Below are positions 35,721 to 43,139 of a DNA stretch of 64,000 bases, in pieces (the first letter of the stretch is position 1; every line of letters starts with the position of its first letter). Source of the DNA: Microbispora amethystogenes (GTDB lineage: Bacteria > Actinomycetota > Actinomycetes > Streptosporangiales > Streptosporangiaceae); contig NZ_BOOB01000014.1 in the NCBI RefSeq assembly GCF_016863015.1, forward strand, positions 248,001 to 312,000. The letters run 5' to 3'. Below the pieces are notes generated by a model that was not told where the DNA came from, did not search any database, and saw only the letters and a list, made by a program, of their open reading frames with translations. Made by a program: the position numbers and the translations under genes.

Positions 35721-38428
35721 CGGCGCTCTCCGATCAGGTCGAGGAACACGTCCTCCAGGCGCGGGCCGGCGCCGTTGACGGTGGTGGCGGCGCCGAGCAG
35801 GTCGCCGACCGGCCCGGCCGACACCAGCCGCCCGCGGTGCATGACGACCACGTGGGTGCAGGTCTGCTCGACCTCCGCGAGCAGGTGGCTGGAGACGATG
35901 ACCGTGCGCCCCTCTTCGGCGTACGCCTTCAGCACCCGGCGCATCTCGGCGATCTGCGGCGGGTCGAGGCCGTTCGTCGGCTCGTCGAGCACGAGCAGGT
36001 CGGGGAGGCCGAGCATGGCCTGCGCGATGGCCAGGCGCTGCCGCATGCCCTGCGAGTAGGTGCGCACCGCGCGGTCCAGGGCCGCGCCGAGCCCGGCGAT
36101 CTCCAGTGCCTCCTCCAGGTGCGCGTCCTGGGGCGGCCGGCCGGTGGCCCGCCAGTACAGCTTCAGGTTGGCCCGCCCGGACAGGTGCGGCAGGAACCCG
36201 GGCCCCTCGACGAACGACCCCAGCCGCGACAGCACGGGAGCCCCCGGCGCCACCCGGGTGCCGAAGATCCGGATCTCACCCTCGTCGGGATGGATGAGAC
36301 CCATCAGCATGCGCATGGTGGTCGTCTTGCCCGCGCCGTTCGGCCCGAGCAAGCCGAGCACCTGCCCCTTCTCGACCCGGAACGACAGGCCGTCGACCGC
36401 CTTCTCGCCGTTGCGGTAGCGCTTGACCAGTCCGCTGATCGCGAGGGGCACCTCGGCCGGCCCGATGTCCGCCGCCGGCTCGCCGGGAGCCTCCGGGTCG
36501 CGCCTCGCGGTGCGCCCGGTCAGCAGGAGCACCGCCGCGATCACGATCGCCGCGAGCGGCAGGGCCCACGTCCACCAGGCGGGACCCGTGGCGGGCGTCC
36601 TCAGCGCCGCGAACCCGGGGACCTCCAGCGCCGGGGACTCCAGCGCGATCCGGTACACGGCGGGAGCGGCGGGCGTCGCGTAGCCGAGGTCGGTGGTCGA
36701 CACCACCACCCGCATCCGGTGCCCGGCGTCGAAGCGCCTGTCGACCGCCGGGAGGGCCACCGTGACCGGCGTGCCCGCCTCGCTCGCGGTCACCCGCAGC
36801 GGTGCGACGAGGCCGGACGGCAGCACCGGGAGCGACCCTCCGGAGACATCGTAGAGCTTGGCGAACAGCGTGGCCTCGCCCGTGCCGTAGACCCTGATCC
36901 GGACGGCCGGGCTGCCGGTGACCTGGGTGGGCCGGGCCAGCGGGGCGGACTCGAAGACCGCCGCCTGGCCGGGCATGTCCAGCGCGACCGACACGCTGCC
37001 GCCACCGGCGGCGCCGCCGAGCAGCCCGCCGAGGCCGGGCACCGCCGAGATCGACGCCGGCGACCCGCCCGCGGGGTTGGCGACCGGTTGGGCCGCGCCG
37101 CGCAGAGCGATCGTCGTGCGTTCCCCGCCCGCCAGGCCGGGGTATCGGCCCGCGGTCGCGTGCAGGAGCACCGGACGGCGGGTGCCCGGGTCGCGCCCGC
37201 CGTCGCGGGTCACCGTGAACGCGGCCGAGGCCGCGCCGGCGGGGACGGCGGAGCCCGACTGCTTGAGATAGCGGTCGAACCAGCCGGCCGTCTGGTCGGA
37301 CAGCCAGTCCACCTCGCCGTCGCCGCCGTCGTGGCCGCCGTTGAACCAGGCCACCTCCACAGGGGCGCCGGTCGCGGCGATGGCGCGGGCGTTGGCGTCG
37401 GCGTGCGAGAGGGGGAACAGCGAGTCGCGCTGGCCCTGCACGAGCAGCGTCGGCACCTTGATCCGGCCGGGCACGGAGATCGGGCTCGACCGCCGGAGGA
37501 GATCGACCGCCTCCTTGGTGGCCCTGCCGTCCTCGGCCACCTTCTGGTACATCGCACAGATCTCCGGCAGGAACCGCCCGCACCGGACCAGCTCCGCCGC
37601 TCCGCCCCCCGGAGACGTGCCGCCTGGCCCGGTCCGCTCCGCGGACCCCTGGCCGCTCTGCGGGGCGGTCGCGTCCCCGGGCCTGGCGGTCGCCGCTCCG
37701 GCCGCCGGGGAGGGCACGCCGGAGGCTGCGCCCGCGAGGCCGGCCAGACCCCCGGCACCGGGGCCGCCGTCCGGGGCCAGCCGATCGGCGGCGGCGCTGA
37801 AGAAGATGCCGGCCCACATCTTCTTGAACACGCCGTTGGCCGGCCCGCCGCCCGAGGCGTCGGGGAAGAGCGCGTCGGCGAGGTCGTACCAGGTGATCTG
37901 GGGCACGATCGCGTCGACCCGGCTGTCGTAGGCCGCCGCCATCAGCGCGATCGCCCCGCCGTACGAGCCGCCGGCGATGCCGACGCGCGGGTCGCCGGGG
38001 GAGTCGAGACGCACCTCGGGCCGCGCGGCGAGCCAGTCGACCAGCCCCCGCACGTCCTTGACCTCGTAATCAGGGGAGTTGAGCGCGATCTGGCCCGTCG
38101 AGCGGCCGAACCCGCGGGCCGACCAGGTCAGCACGGCGTAACCCCGCCCGGCGAGCCGTTCCGCCTGCTCGCGCACGCTGTCCTTGCTGCCGCCGAAGCC
38201 GTGGGCGAGCAGCACGGCGGGGGCCCTGCCGCCGGAGGCGGGGGGATAGAAGGTGGCGTCGAGATCGACGCGCTGGTCGCCGGACGGTCCGTCGAGGACG
38301 GGGATGACCAGATCGCGCCCCTGGACCGCCGGGTCGGAGGGCCACAGGGCCCACGCCACCCCTCCGGCCACCAGGATGACCAGCGTGACCACGATCGCGA
38401 GGGCACGCCGCCCACCCGGAAACGTCAT
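35717..38428 (-). CDS. fusion: membrane-anchored serine hydrolase (CocE/S15-like) plus ABC ATPase
   Basis: 903 aa in one uninterrupted frame. Residues 9-28 form a signal-anchor. Residues 40-600 are an alpha/beta hydrolase of the X-Pro dipeptidyl-peptidase/CocE type: LLAHGFGGSKDSV, nucleophile elbow AGGSYGGAI with Ser155, LLVQGQRDSLFP, then NGGHDGGDGE, and a beta-rich C-terminal lid ending near ALESPAL. A second TM helix (about 605-625, WWTWALPLAAIVIAAVLLL) returns to the cytosol. An ABC ATPase follows: GPNGAGKTT (about 694), YSQGMRQRL signature, LLVLDEPTNGLD, and an H-loop SSH. The permease gene overlaps its stop. The hydrolase may process a peptide or ester substrate outside as it is exported (inference). 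Confidence 0.9.
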   Translation of the reverse strand: MTFPGGRRALAIVVTLVILVAGGVAWALWPSDPAVQGRDLVIPVLDGPSGDQRVDLDATFYPPASGGRAPAVLLAHGFGGSKDSVREQAERLAGRGYAVLTWSARGFGRSTGQIALNSPDYEVKDVRGLVDWLAARPEVRLDSPGDPRVGIAGGSYGGAIALMAAAYDSRVDAIVPQITWYDLADALFPDASGGGPANGVFKKMWAGIFFSAAADRLAPDGGPGAGGLAGLAGAASGVPSPAAGAATARPGDATAPQSGQGSAERTGPGGTSPGGGAAELVRCGRFLPEICAMYQKVAEDGRATKEAVDLLRRSSPISVPGRIKVPTLLVQGQRDSLFPLSHADANARAIAATGAPVEVAWFNGGHDGGDGEVDWLSDQTAGWFDRYLKQSGSAVPAGAASAAFTVTRDGGRDPGTRRPVLLHATAGRYPGLAGGERTTIALRGAAQPVANPAGGSPASISAVPGLGGLLGGAAGGGSVSVALDMPGQAAVFESAPLARPTQVTGSPAVRIRVYGTGEATLFAKLYDVSGGSLPVLPSGLVAPLRVTASEAGTPVTVALPAVDRRFDAGHRMRVVVSTTDLGYATPAAPAVYRIALESPALEVPGFAALRTPATGPAWWTWALPLAAIVIAAVLLLTGRTARRDPEAPGEPAADIGPAEVPLAISGLVKRYRNGEKAVDGLSFRVEKGQVLGLLGPNGAGKTTTMRMLMGLIHPDEGEIRIFGTRVAPGAPVLSRLGSFVEGPGFLPHLSGRANLKLYWRATGRPPQDAHLEEALEIAGLGAALDRAVRTYSQGMRQRLAIAQAMLGLPDLLVLDEPTNGLDPPQIAEMRRVLKAYAEEGRTVIVSSHLLAEVEQTCTHVVVMHRGRLVSAGPVGDLLGAATTVNGAGPRLEDVFLDLIGERR

Positions 38429-38542
38429 GTCGCGATGCTACTTGTTGCTCCTGAGAGCGGGCTGAGGAGCCCGCCGCGCCTGTGGACAACCGGTCCGCCG
38501 CACCGGGCCCGACATCCCTCGGCATGCGAATCGTGATGATGC

Positions 38543-38560
38543 ATCGGGGTAATCCCCGAT
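38543..38560. promoter_or_regulatory. 18-bp inverted repeat upstream of membrane-protein gene
   Basis: ATCGGGG-TAAT-CCCCGAT, perfect arms of 7 bp, 35 bp before the GTG at 38596. It could be an operator or an mRNA stem. If translation really begins at 38524 or earlier it would lie inside the coding region. Confidence 0.4.
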
Positions 38561-38595
38561 TGCGCCTGACCTTGGGGGGCGGCATCATTTCGCGC

Positions 38596-39801
38596 GTGAA
38601 CGGAACGCCGCTGAAGCAAGTCCCCACGCGCGTCGCCGAGTGGGCCCTTCCCTACTGGACCCGGGGGGAGGCGGGCAGGCAGACCCCGTCCGACCTGTTC
38701 CGGGTTCTCTACGCTGGCTGGCTCGCGGCGTTCGCCCTCAAGGTGCTCGGGTCGAGCTGGGACGTGTCGTGGCACTTCAAGTGGCTGCGCGACGACCTGG
38801 CCCCGCCGCACCTGCTCAACACCGTCGGCACGGCGATCGCCGTCGCGCTGACCATCGTGCACTGGTACACCGGCTACGGGGTGGACCGCGCGGCCTCCCG
38901 ACTGATCGTGTGGGGCACCGGCGTCTTCCTCATCGCCATCCCGCTCGACCTGATCAACCACAAGGTCAACGGCATCGACATCACCGCCTGGAGCCCCTCG
39001 CACGCGCTGCTGTACATCGGCACCGCGCTGATGCTCGCCGGAGTGATCCGCGGCTGGTACCTCGGCTCGGGGCGCTACGCGGAGATCACCCGCCGGCGGC
39101 GGACGCTGGTGCTGGGCGGGCTGTTCGCGTTCTTCCTGGAGAACGCGCACTTCCCCGAGCTGCAGCAGGAGTACGGCGTGCTGGAGCTGGCCTCCTGGGA
39201 CCGCGGCCAGCCGTACGCCGAGCCGACGCTGCTGAACTTCGCGGCCGAGCAGATGGGACAGGCCGTCGACCGGGCGATGGTGCTCAAGTTCTCGCTGCCG
39301 ATCCCCGACGTCGTCTACGCCGTGTACGCGGGAGTGGCCGGCGTCGCGATCCTGGTCTTCGCCCGGGTCATGACCGGCCGCCGTTTCACCGCCACCGCGA
39401 TCACCGCGGCCTACGTCGCCTACCGCTGCCTGATCTGGCCGATGCTCGTCGGCGGCGGGTTCCCGCCCTCGGCGATCCCGTTCTTCTTCCTGCTCGCCGG
39501 GATCGGCGTCGATTTGGCCTTCCTGGTGCCGATCCGTCTCCTGCGCCCGCTCGCGGGCGGGGTGCTCGCCATCGCCGGCGTGTACGGAGGCCTGATGGCG
39601 CAGGACCTCCTGCTGGAGGCTCCGCCGTACGCGCCGGAGGCCTGGCCGTACGCGCTCGCCGGACTGGTGGTCGTCTGGTACGCCGTCGAGTGGTTCGCCG
39701 GGCGCAAGGGGCTGACGGCGGCCGACGCGGAGGCCAGGGACGCCCAGGAGAGGGAGGCGGCGGCAGACTCCGGCTCGCCCGCCTCCGCCTCGCCGGTCTG
39801 A
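38596..39801 (+). CDS. polytopic membrane protein (about ten TM helices), unknown function
   Basis: About 401 aa if started at the GTG at 38596 (VNGTPLKQVPTR). In-frame starts at 38524 (ATG) and 38482 exist, but a perfect inverted repeat lies between them and 38596. Hydrophobic segments include FRVLYAGWLAAFALKVLG, TAIAVALTIVHWY, LIVWGTGVFLIAIPLDLINH, FFFLLAGIGVDLAFLVP and YALAGLVVVWYAVEWF. His/Trp/Asp residues at helix ends (WDVSWHFKW, SPSHALLYIG) might bind metal. The C-terminal tail is Ala/Glu-rich. It is convergent with the CopC/CopD genes (6-bp gap). I do not recognise a characterised family. Confidence 0.8.
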   Translation: MNGTPLKQVPTRVAEWALPYWTRGEAGRQTPSDLFRVLYAGWLAAFALKVLGSSWDVSWHFKWLRDDLAPPHLLNTVGTAIAVALTIVHWYTGYGVDRAASRLIVWGTGVFLIAIPLDLINHKVNGIDITAWSPSHALLYIGTALMLAGVIRGWYLGSGRYAEITRRRRTLVLGGLFAFFLENAHFPELQQEYGVLELASWDRGQPYAEPTLLNFAAEQMGQAVDRAMVLKFSLPIPDVVYAVYAGVAGVAILVFARVMTGRRFTATAITAAYVAYRCLIWPMLVGGGFPPSAIPFFFLLAGIGVDLAFLVPIRLLRPLAGGVLAIAGVYGGLMAQDLLLEAPPYAPEAWPYALAGLVVVWYAVEWFAGRKGLTAADAEARDAQEREAAADSGSPASASPV

Positions 39802-39807
39802 GAACGT

Positions 39808-40845
39808 TCAGGCGACGGGTGTGCGGGTCAGCGCCACCGCGACGCCGAACGCGAGGCCCATCACGGTCACTTCGAGGGCGGCCCAGGCGGCGAACGCCGC
39901 GGGCTCACGCCGGGTGATCGCCGGTAGCAGCCGCCAGCGGATGTTCGCCCCCAGCAGCGCGACCACGCCGGTGAGCACCGCTTTGGCGATCACCAGCCAG
40001 CCGTACCCGGTGGTCACGAGCGACCCGGGCAGGGTCTCGCCGGGCGAGAGCGCGAGCTCCACCAGGCCGTTGAAGAGCCCGGAGAGCCCCACCACCAGCA
40101 GGGCGTAGGTCGCCAGCCGGGAGAACCTGGGCAGCGTGGAGGCGAGCAGGTCGCGGTGGCGCGGGAGCAGCACGCCGAGCGCGACCAGGCCGCCCACCCA
40201 GGCGCACGCGCCGATGACGTGCAGCTCCATCGACACCATGCTGAGGTCGTGCCAGTACCAGTTCGACGCGTGCCCGGTCACCGGCAGGGGCAGCAGCCCG
40301 AACCCGGCGACGAGCACCCGCAGCTCGGCCGGCACCTTCTCGCCGAAGCGCACCGCGAGCATCCCCACGGCGGCGCTGGCCAGGGCGCACGACGCGCTCA
40401 CGATCATGCCCTGCCCCGAGCCGATGCCGTTCACGTACGCCGCGACGTCCGGCATCCCTCCCGGCATGACCTCGGCGGCGCCGAGCACGGCCGACAGCAG
40501 GGCCGCCGCGCACCAGACGAGGGAGAAGGCCACGGCCCAGTGCCGCGCCCTGGCGGCGACGGGCTCGGTCCTGTCCGGATCGTCGAAGCCGAGCAGCTTG
40601 GGGAGCAGGCTCAGGCCGAGGGTCGCGGTGGCGGCCAGGTCGAGGGCGAGCCGGACGACCGGCAGGCCGTACTCCACGACCGCGCCCGGCATCGGGATGC
40701 CCGGCGCCGCCTCCGTACGGGTGAGCCACGTCGCGGTCACGACGGCGAGGACGGCCGCCAGGGTCAGCCCCGCAGCAGGGATCCGGTTCCTGGCGGGCGT
40801 GGCGCGACGGTCCGACGCGGCGGGCCGCTCCGTGGTCGCGGTCAT
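39808..40845 (-). CDS. CopD-family copper-transport membrane protein
   Basis: 345 aa, about eight TM helices. It has the CopD-domain His-containing segments GHASNWYWHDLSMVSMELHV and IGACAWVGGLVALGVLLP, a LPRFSRLATYALLVVGLSGL helix, and GYGWLVIAKAVLTGVVALLG. The start ATG overlaps the CopC stop (ATGA), so the two are coupled. In this family CopC captures copper outside the membrane and CopD is needed for its import or handling. Confidence 0.88.
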   Translation of the reverse strand: MTATTERPAASDRRATPARNRIPAAGLTLAAVLAVVTATWLTRTEAAPGIPMPGAVVEYGLPVVRLALDLAATATLGLSLLPKLLGFDDPDRTEPVAARARHWAVAFSLVWCAAALLSAVLGAAEVMPGGMPDVAAYVNGIGSGQGMIVSASCALASAAVGMLAVRFGEKVPAELRVLVAGFGLLPLPVTGHASNWYWHDLSMVSMELHVIGACAWVGGLVALGVLLPRHRDLLASTLPRFSRLATYALLVVGLSGLFNGLVELALSPGETLPGSLVTTGYGWLVIAKAVLTGVVALLGANIRWRLLPAITRREPAAFAAWAALEVTVMGLAFGVAVALTRTPVA

Positions 40846-41741
40846 CCGGCCTCCCCGGCGGCGGAGTGGCCCGGCGTCGCGTTCGCCACGCGGCGGTCGT
40901 GCCGGAAGAGGACGAGGGTGCACAGCGCCAGCAGCGCCGCGGTGAAGATCAGCAGGCCCCAGACCCAGCCTCCGCCGCCCTGGCTACCCGCCGCCGAGGT
41001 AAGCCCGGTGCCGGGCTTCGGGTCCACCGTCTGCACGTCGACCACGTCGGTGTTCACGTAGCCGGTCGGCAGGGTGAACCGGATCGTGCCGGTGACCGGA
41101 TGCCCGTCGTTCGACACGATGCGGTAGCCGATGGCGTACGACCCGGCGGGGACGTTGAACGCCTTCCCCCAAGGGGCTGGTGGTCGCACCGCGATCGAGA
41201 CTTTCCCGCCCTCGACGGTGACGTCGCCGTCCTCGTAGTGCGCCCCGTCCGGCCCGGTGACGGCGATCCGGGCGAAGTCCCGGCGCACCGCCTGGTCGAA
41301 CGTGAGCGTGACGGTGTGGGGCAGGCTGTCGAGTGCGGCGCCGTCCTTGGGGTCGCTGGACACCAGCACGTTGTGCGCGCTCGCGGGCGTCGCGACCAGC
41401 GTGACAGCGACCAGGGCGAGCACAGGCGCAGCGAGCAGGGCGAGCACGGGCCGCGCGAGCAGGGCGAGCAGAGACGGCACGCGCAGGGCGAGCAGAGACG
41501 GCACGCGCAGGGCGAGCACCCGTGACAGGCGCCGGGCGAGCACCCGCGACACGCTCTGGGCGGGCGCGGGCGGCACGAGCCGCGCGGGCGTCCGTGGCAC
41601 AAGCCGGGCGGGCGCGGGCGGGGCGGTTCGTCCGGCCGTACGCCGGCCACCGCGCGGGGCCGGGGCGTCGTGGCACGTCCGGGCGCGTGCGACCTGGTCC
41701 ACCTGCCTTGCCTTCCTTTTGCCGGGCACCGACCCTGACAT
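40842..41741 (-). CDS. CopC-domain copper-binding protein with repeat-expanded signal sequence
   Basis: About 299 aa from ATG 41739-41741 (start uncertain). After a long Arg/Ala/Pro-rich N-terminus there is an unusually long hydrophobic stretch built from RVPSLLAL-type repeats, ending TLVATPASA-HNVLV, a normal signal-peptidase site. The mature CopC domain begins at that His: HNVLVSSDPKDGAALDSLP, the copper-binding N-terminal His. It continues to GTIRFTL. A C-terminal TM helix (VWGLLIFTAALLALCTLVLF) anchors it. Translationally coupled to copD. Confidence 0.83.
   Translation of the reverse strand: MSGSVPGKRKARQVDQVARARTCHDAPAPRGGRRTAGRTAPPAPARLVPRTPARLVPPAPAQSVSRVLARRLSRVLALRVPSLLALRVPSLLALLARPVLALLAAPVLALVAVTLVATPASAHNVLVSSDPKDGAALDSLPHTVTLTFDQAVRRDFARIAVTGPDGAHYEDGDVTVEGGKVSIAVRPPAPWGKAFNVPAGSYAIGYRIVSNDGHPVTGTIRFTLPTGYVNTDVVDVQTVDPKPGTGLTSAAGSQGGGGWVWGLLIFTAALLALCTLVLFRHDRRVANATPGHSAAGEAG
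41440..41520. repeat. 24-bp in-frame repeats within CopC signal-sequence region
   Basis: The unit GGGCGAGCAGAGACGGCACG plus CGCA occurs twice perfectly, flanked by shorter GGGCGAGCA copies. It encodes hydrophobic Leu/Ala/Val repeats that extend the signal sequence. Confidence 0.7.
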
Positions 41742-41879
41742 GGTCCCACTGATCGCGTGCCCCGGACGCCCCGGGCGGGGCGCGTACGGCTGGGACCGCC
41801 GGTTGAGCGCGCGCCGGGCGGAGGCCAGCATGGGGGGGCACGATCACCGGCCACCGTCACGACCGCGAGGAGAAGCCTC

Positions 41880-43127
41880 TTGACCCCCCAGCCCTCGTCA
41901 GGCGAATCCCAGCGCGACCCGGCCCGAGGAGGAGCGTCGACGCCGCGCTCGTCATGGGTGACGATCTTCGTCATCTACCTGGCCGGGGTCGCCGCGTCGA
42001 TGAGCCTCGGCAAGTTCTCCTCGGTGGGGCCGCAGATGACGGCCCAGCTCGGGCTGTCGTTGACGCAACTGGGCTGGGTGATCTCGGCGGTGGTCGCGCT
42101 CGGAGCCGTCGCCGGGCTGCCGGCCGGCTACCTGGTCCGCCGGTTCGGCGCGGCGAGGTCCCTGGTCGTCGCTCTCGTGCTGATGGTGGCGGCGAGCGCG
42201 CTGAGCGCGGCCGCCGGAGACTTCGCCTGGCTGCTGGCGTCCCGCGTCGCCGAGAGCGCGGGTTACCTGCTGGTCTCCATCACCTGCCCGGCGCTGATCC
42301 TCCGTCTCGCGCACGCGCGGGATCGAGGGGTCGCCCTGTCCATCTGGGCGACGTTCGTGCCGGTGGGCATCGGACTGAGCACCCTCGCGGGAGGCGCTGT
42401 CGGCGCCGCCCTCGGCTGGCGCGGCTGGGTCCTGCTGATCGCCGGCTCGACGCTGGTGATGACGTTGGTCGTCCGGGCACGGCTGCCGTGGACGTCCGCT
42501 CCCGAGACCGCGGCCGGGTCCGTGCCCGGCGCGCGGGCGCTGGCGTGGCCCGCGCTGCTCACCGTGGCCTTCTGCCTGATGGTCCTGGTGACCATTCCGG
42601 TGATCGTGCTGTTGCCGACGCTCCTGATCGAGCAGTACGAACGGTCGGCCACCGTCGCCGGTGCCCTGACCTCGGTGATCTCGCTGTTGGGGGTGCCGGG
42701 AGGGCTGGCCGCGGGGCTCCTGCTCCGCAGGGGGGTCCCGCTCGGGGTGCTCGCGGCGTCCGGACTGCTGGTCGTGCCGGCCGCCTGGCTCACCTACGCC
42801 GGTGGGGGGTCCCTCGCCGCCGCGGTGACGGGCGCGGGAGTGATCTCGCTGGAGAACGGGTTGCTCGGAGCCCTCGTCTTCGCCGCCCTCCCGCACGTGC
42901 TGGAGCGGCTCGACCACGCCGATGTGGGCAACGGCCTGGTGACCCAGATGGGCAGCCTGGGATCGCTGCTCGGTCCTCCGCTGTTCGGCCTCGTCGCCGG
43001 CGCCTCAGGGTACGGCGCCGCCGTGCCGGTCATCGTGGCGGGCATGGTGGCCTCGGTCGGGCTCCTGCTGCTGGTGGCCCGGCACGTGAGCGGACGGGCG
43101 CGACGGGTCACGCCGGACGCCGCCTGA
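41880..43127 (+). CDS. MFS transporter, cyanate/nitrate-transporter-like
   Basis: About 415 aa with twelve TM helices. The TTG at 41880 is favoured because AGGAGAAG lies 4 nt upstream and the first helix begins soon after (WVTIFVIYLAGVAASMSLG). The MFS loop motif is GYLVRRFGAARSL after helix 2. The LAGGAVGAALGWRGWVLLIA segment fits the CynX-like group. The central loop is short and there is no fused domain. Substrate unknown. It is divergent from copC and convergent with the alpha/beta hydrolase gene. Confidence 0.87.
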   Translation: MTPQPSSGESQRDPARGGASTPRSSWVTIFVIYLAGVAASMSLGKFSSVGPQMTAQLGLSLTQLGWVISAVVALGAVAGLPAGYLVRRFGAARSLVVALVLMVAASALSAAAGDFAWLLASRVAESAGYLLVSITCPALILRLAHARDRGVALSIWATFVPVGIGLSTLAGGAVGAALGWRGWVLLIAGSTLVMTLVVRARLPWTSAPETAAGSVPGARALAWPALLTVAFCLMVLVTIPVIVLLPTLLIEQYERSATVAGALTSVISLLGVPGGLAAGLLLRRGVPLGVLAASGLLVVPAAWLTYAGGGSLAAAVTGAGVISLENGLLGALVFAALPHVLERLDHADVGNGLVTQMGSLGSLLGPPLFGLVAGASGYGAAVPVIVAGMVASVGLLLLVARHVSGRARRVTPDAA

Positions 43128-43139
43128 GCCGCAAGCCCG

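Noticed and set aside
35627-38536. 969-aa plus-strand open frame opposite the ABC/hydrolase fusion
   Set aside because: Antisense shadow; the minus strand has full hydrolase and ABC motifs with a coupled permease.
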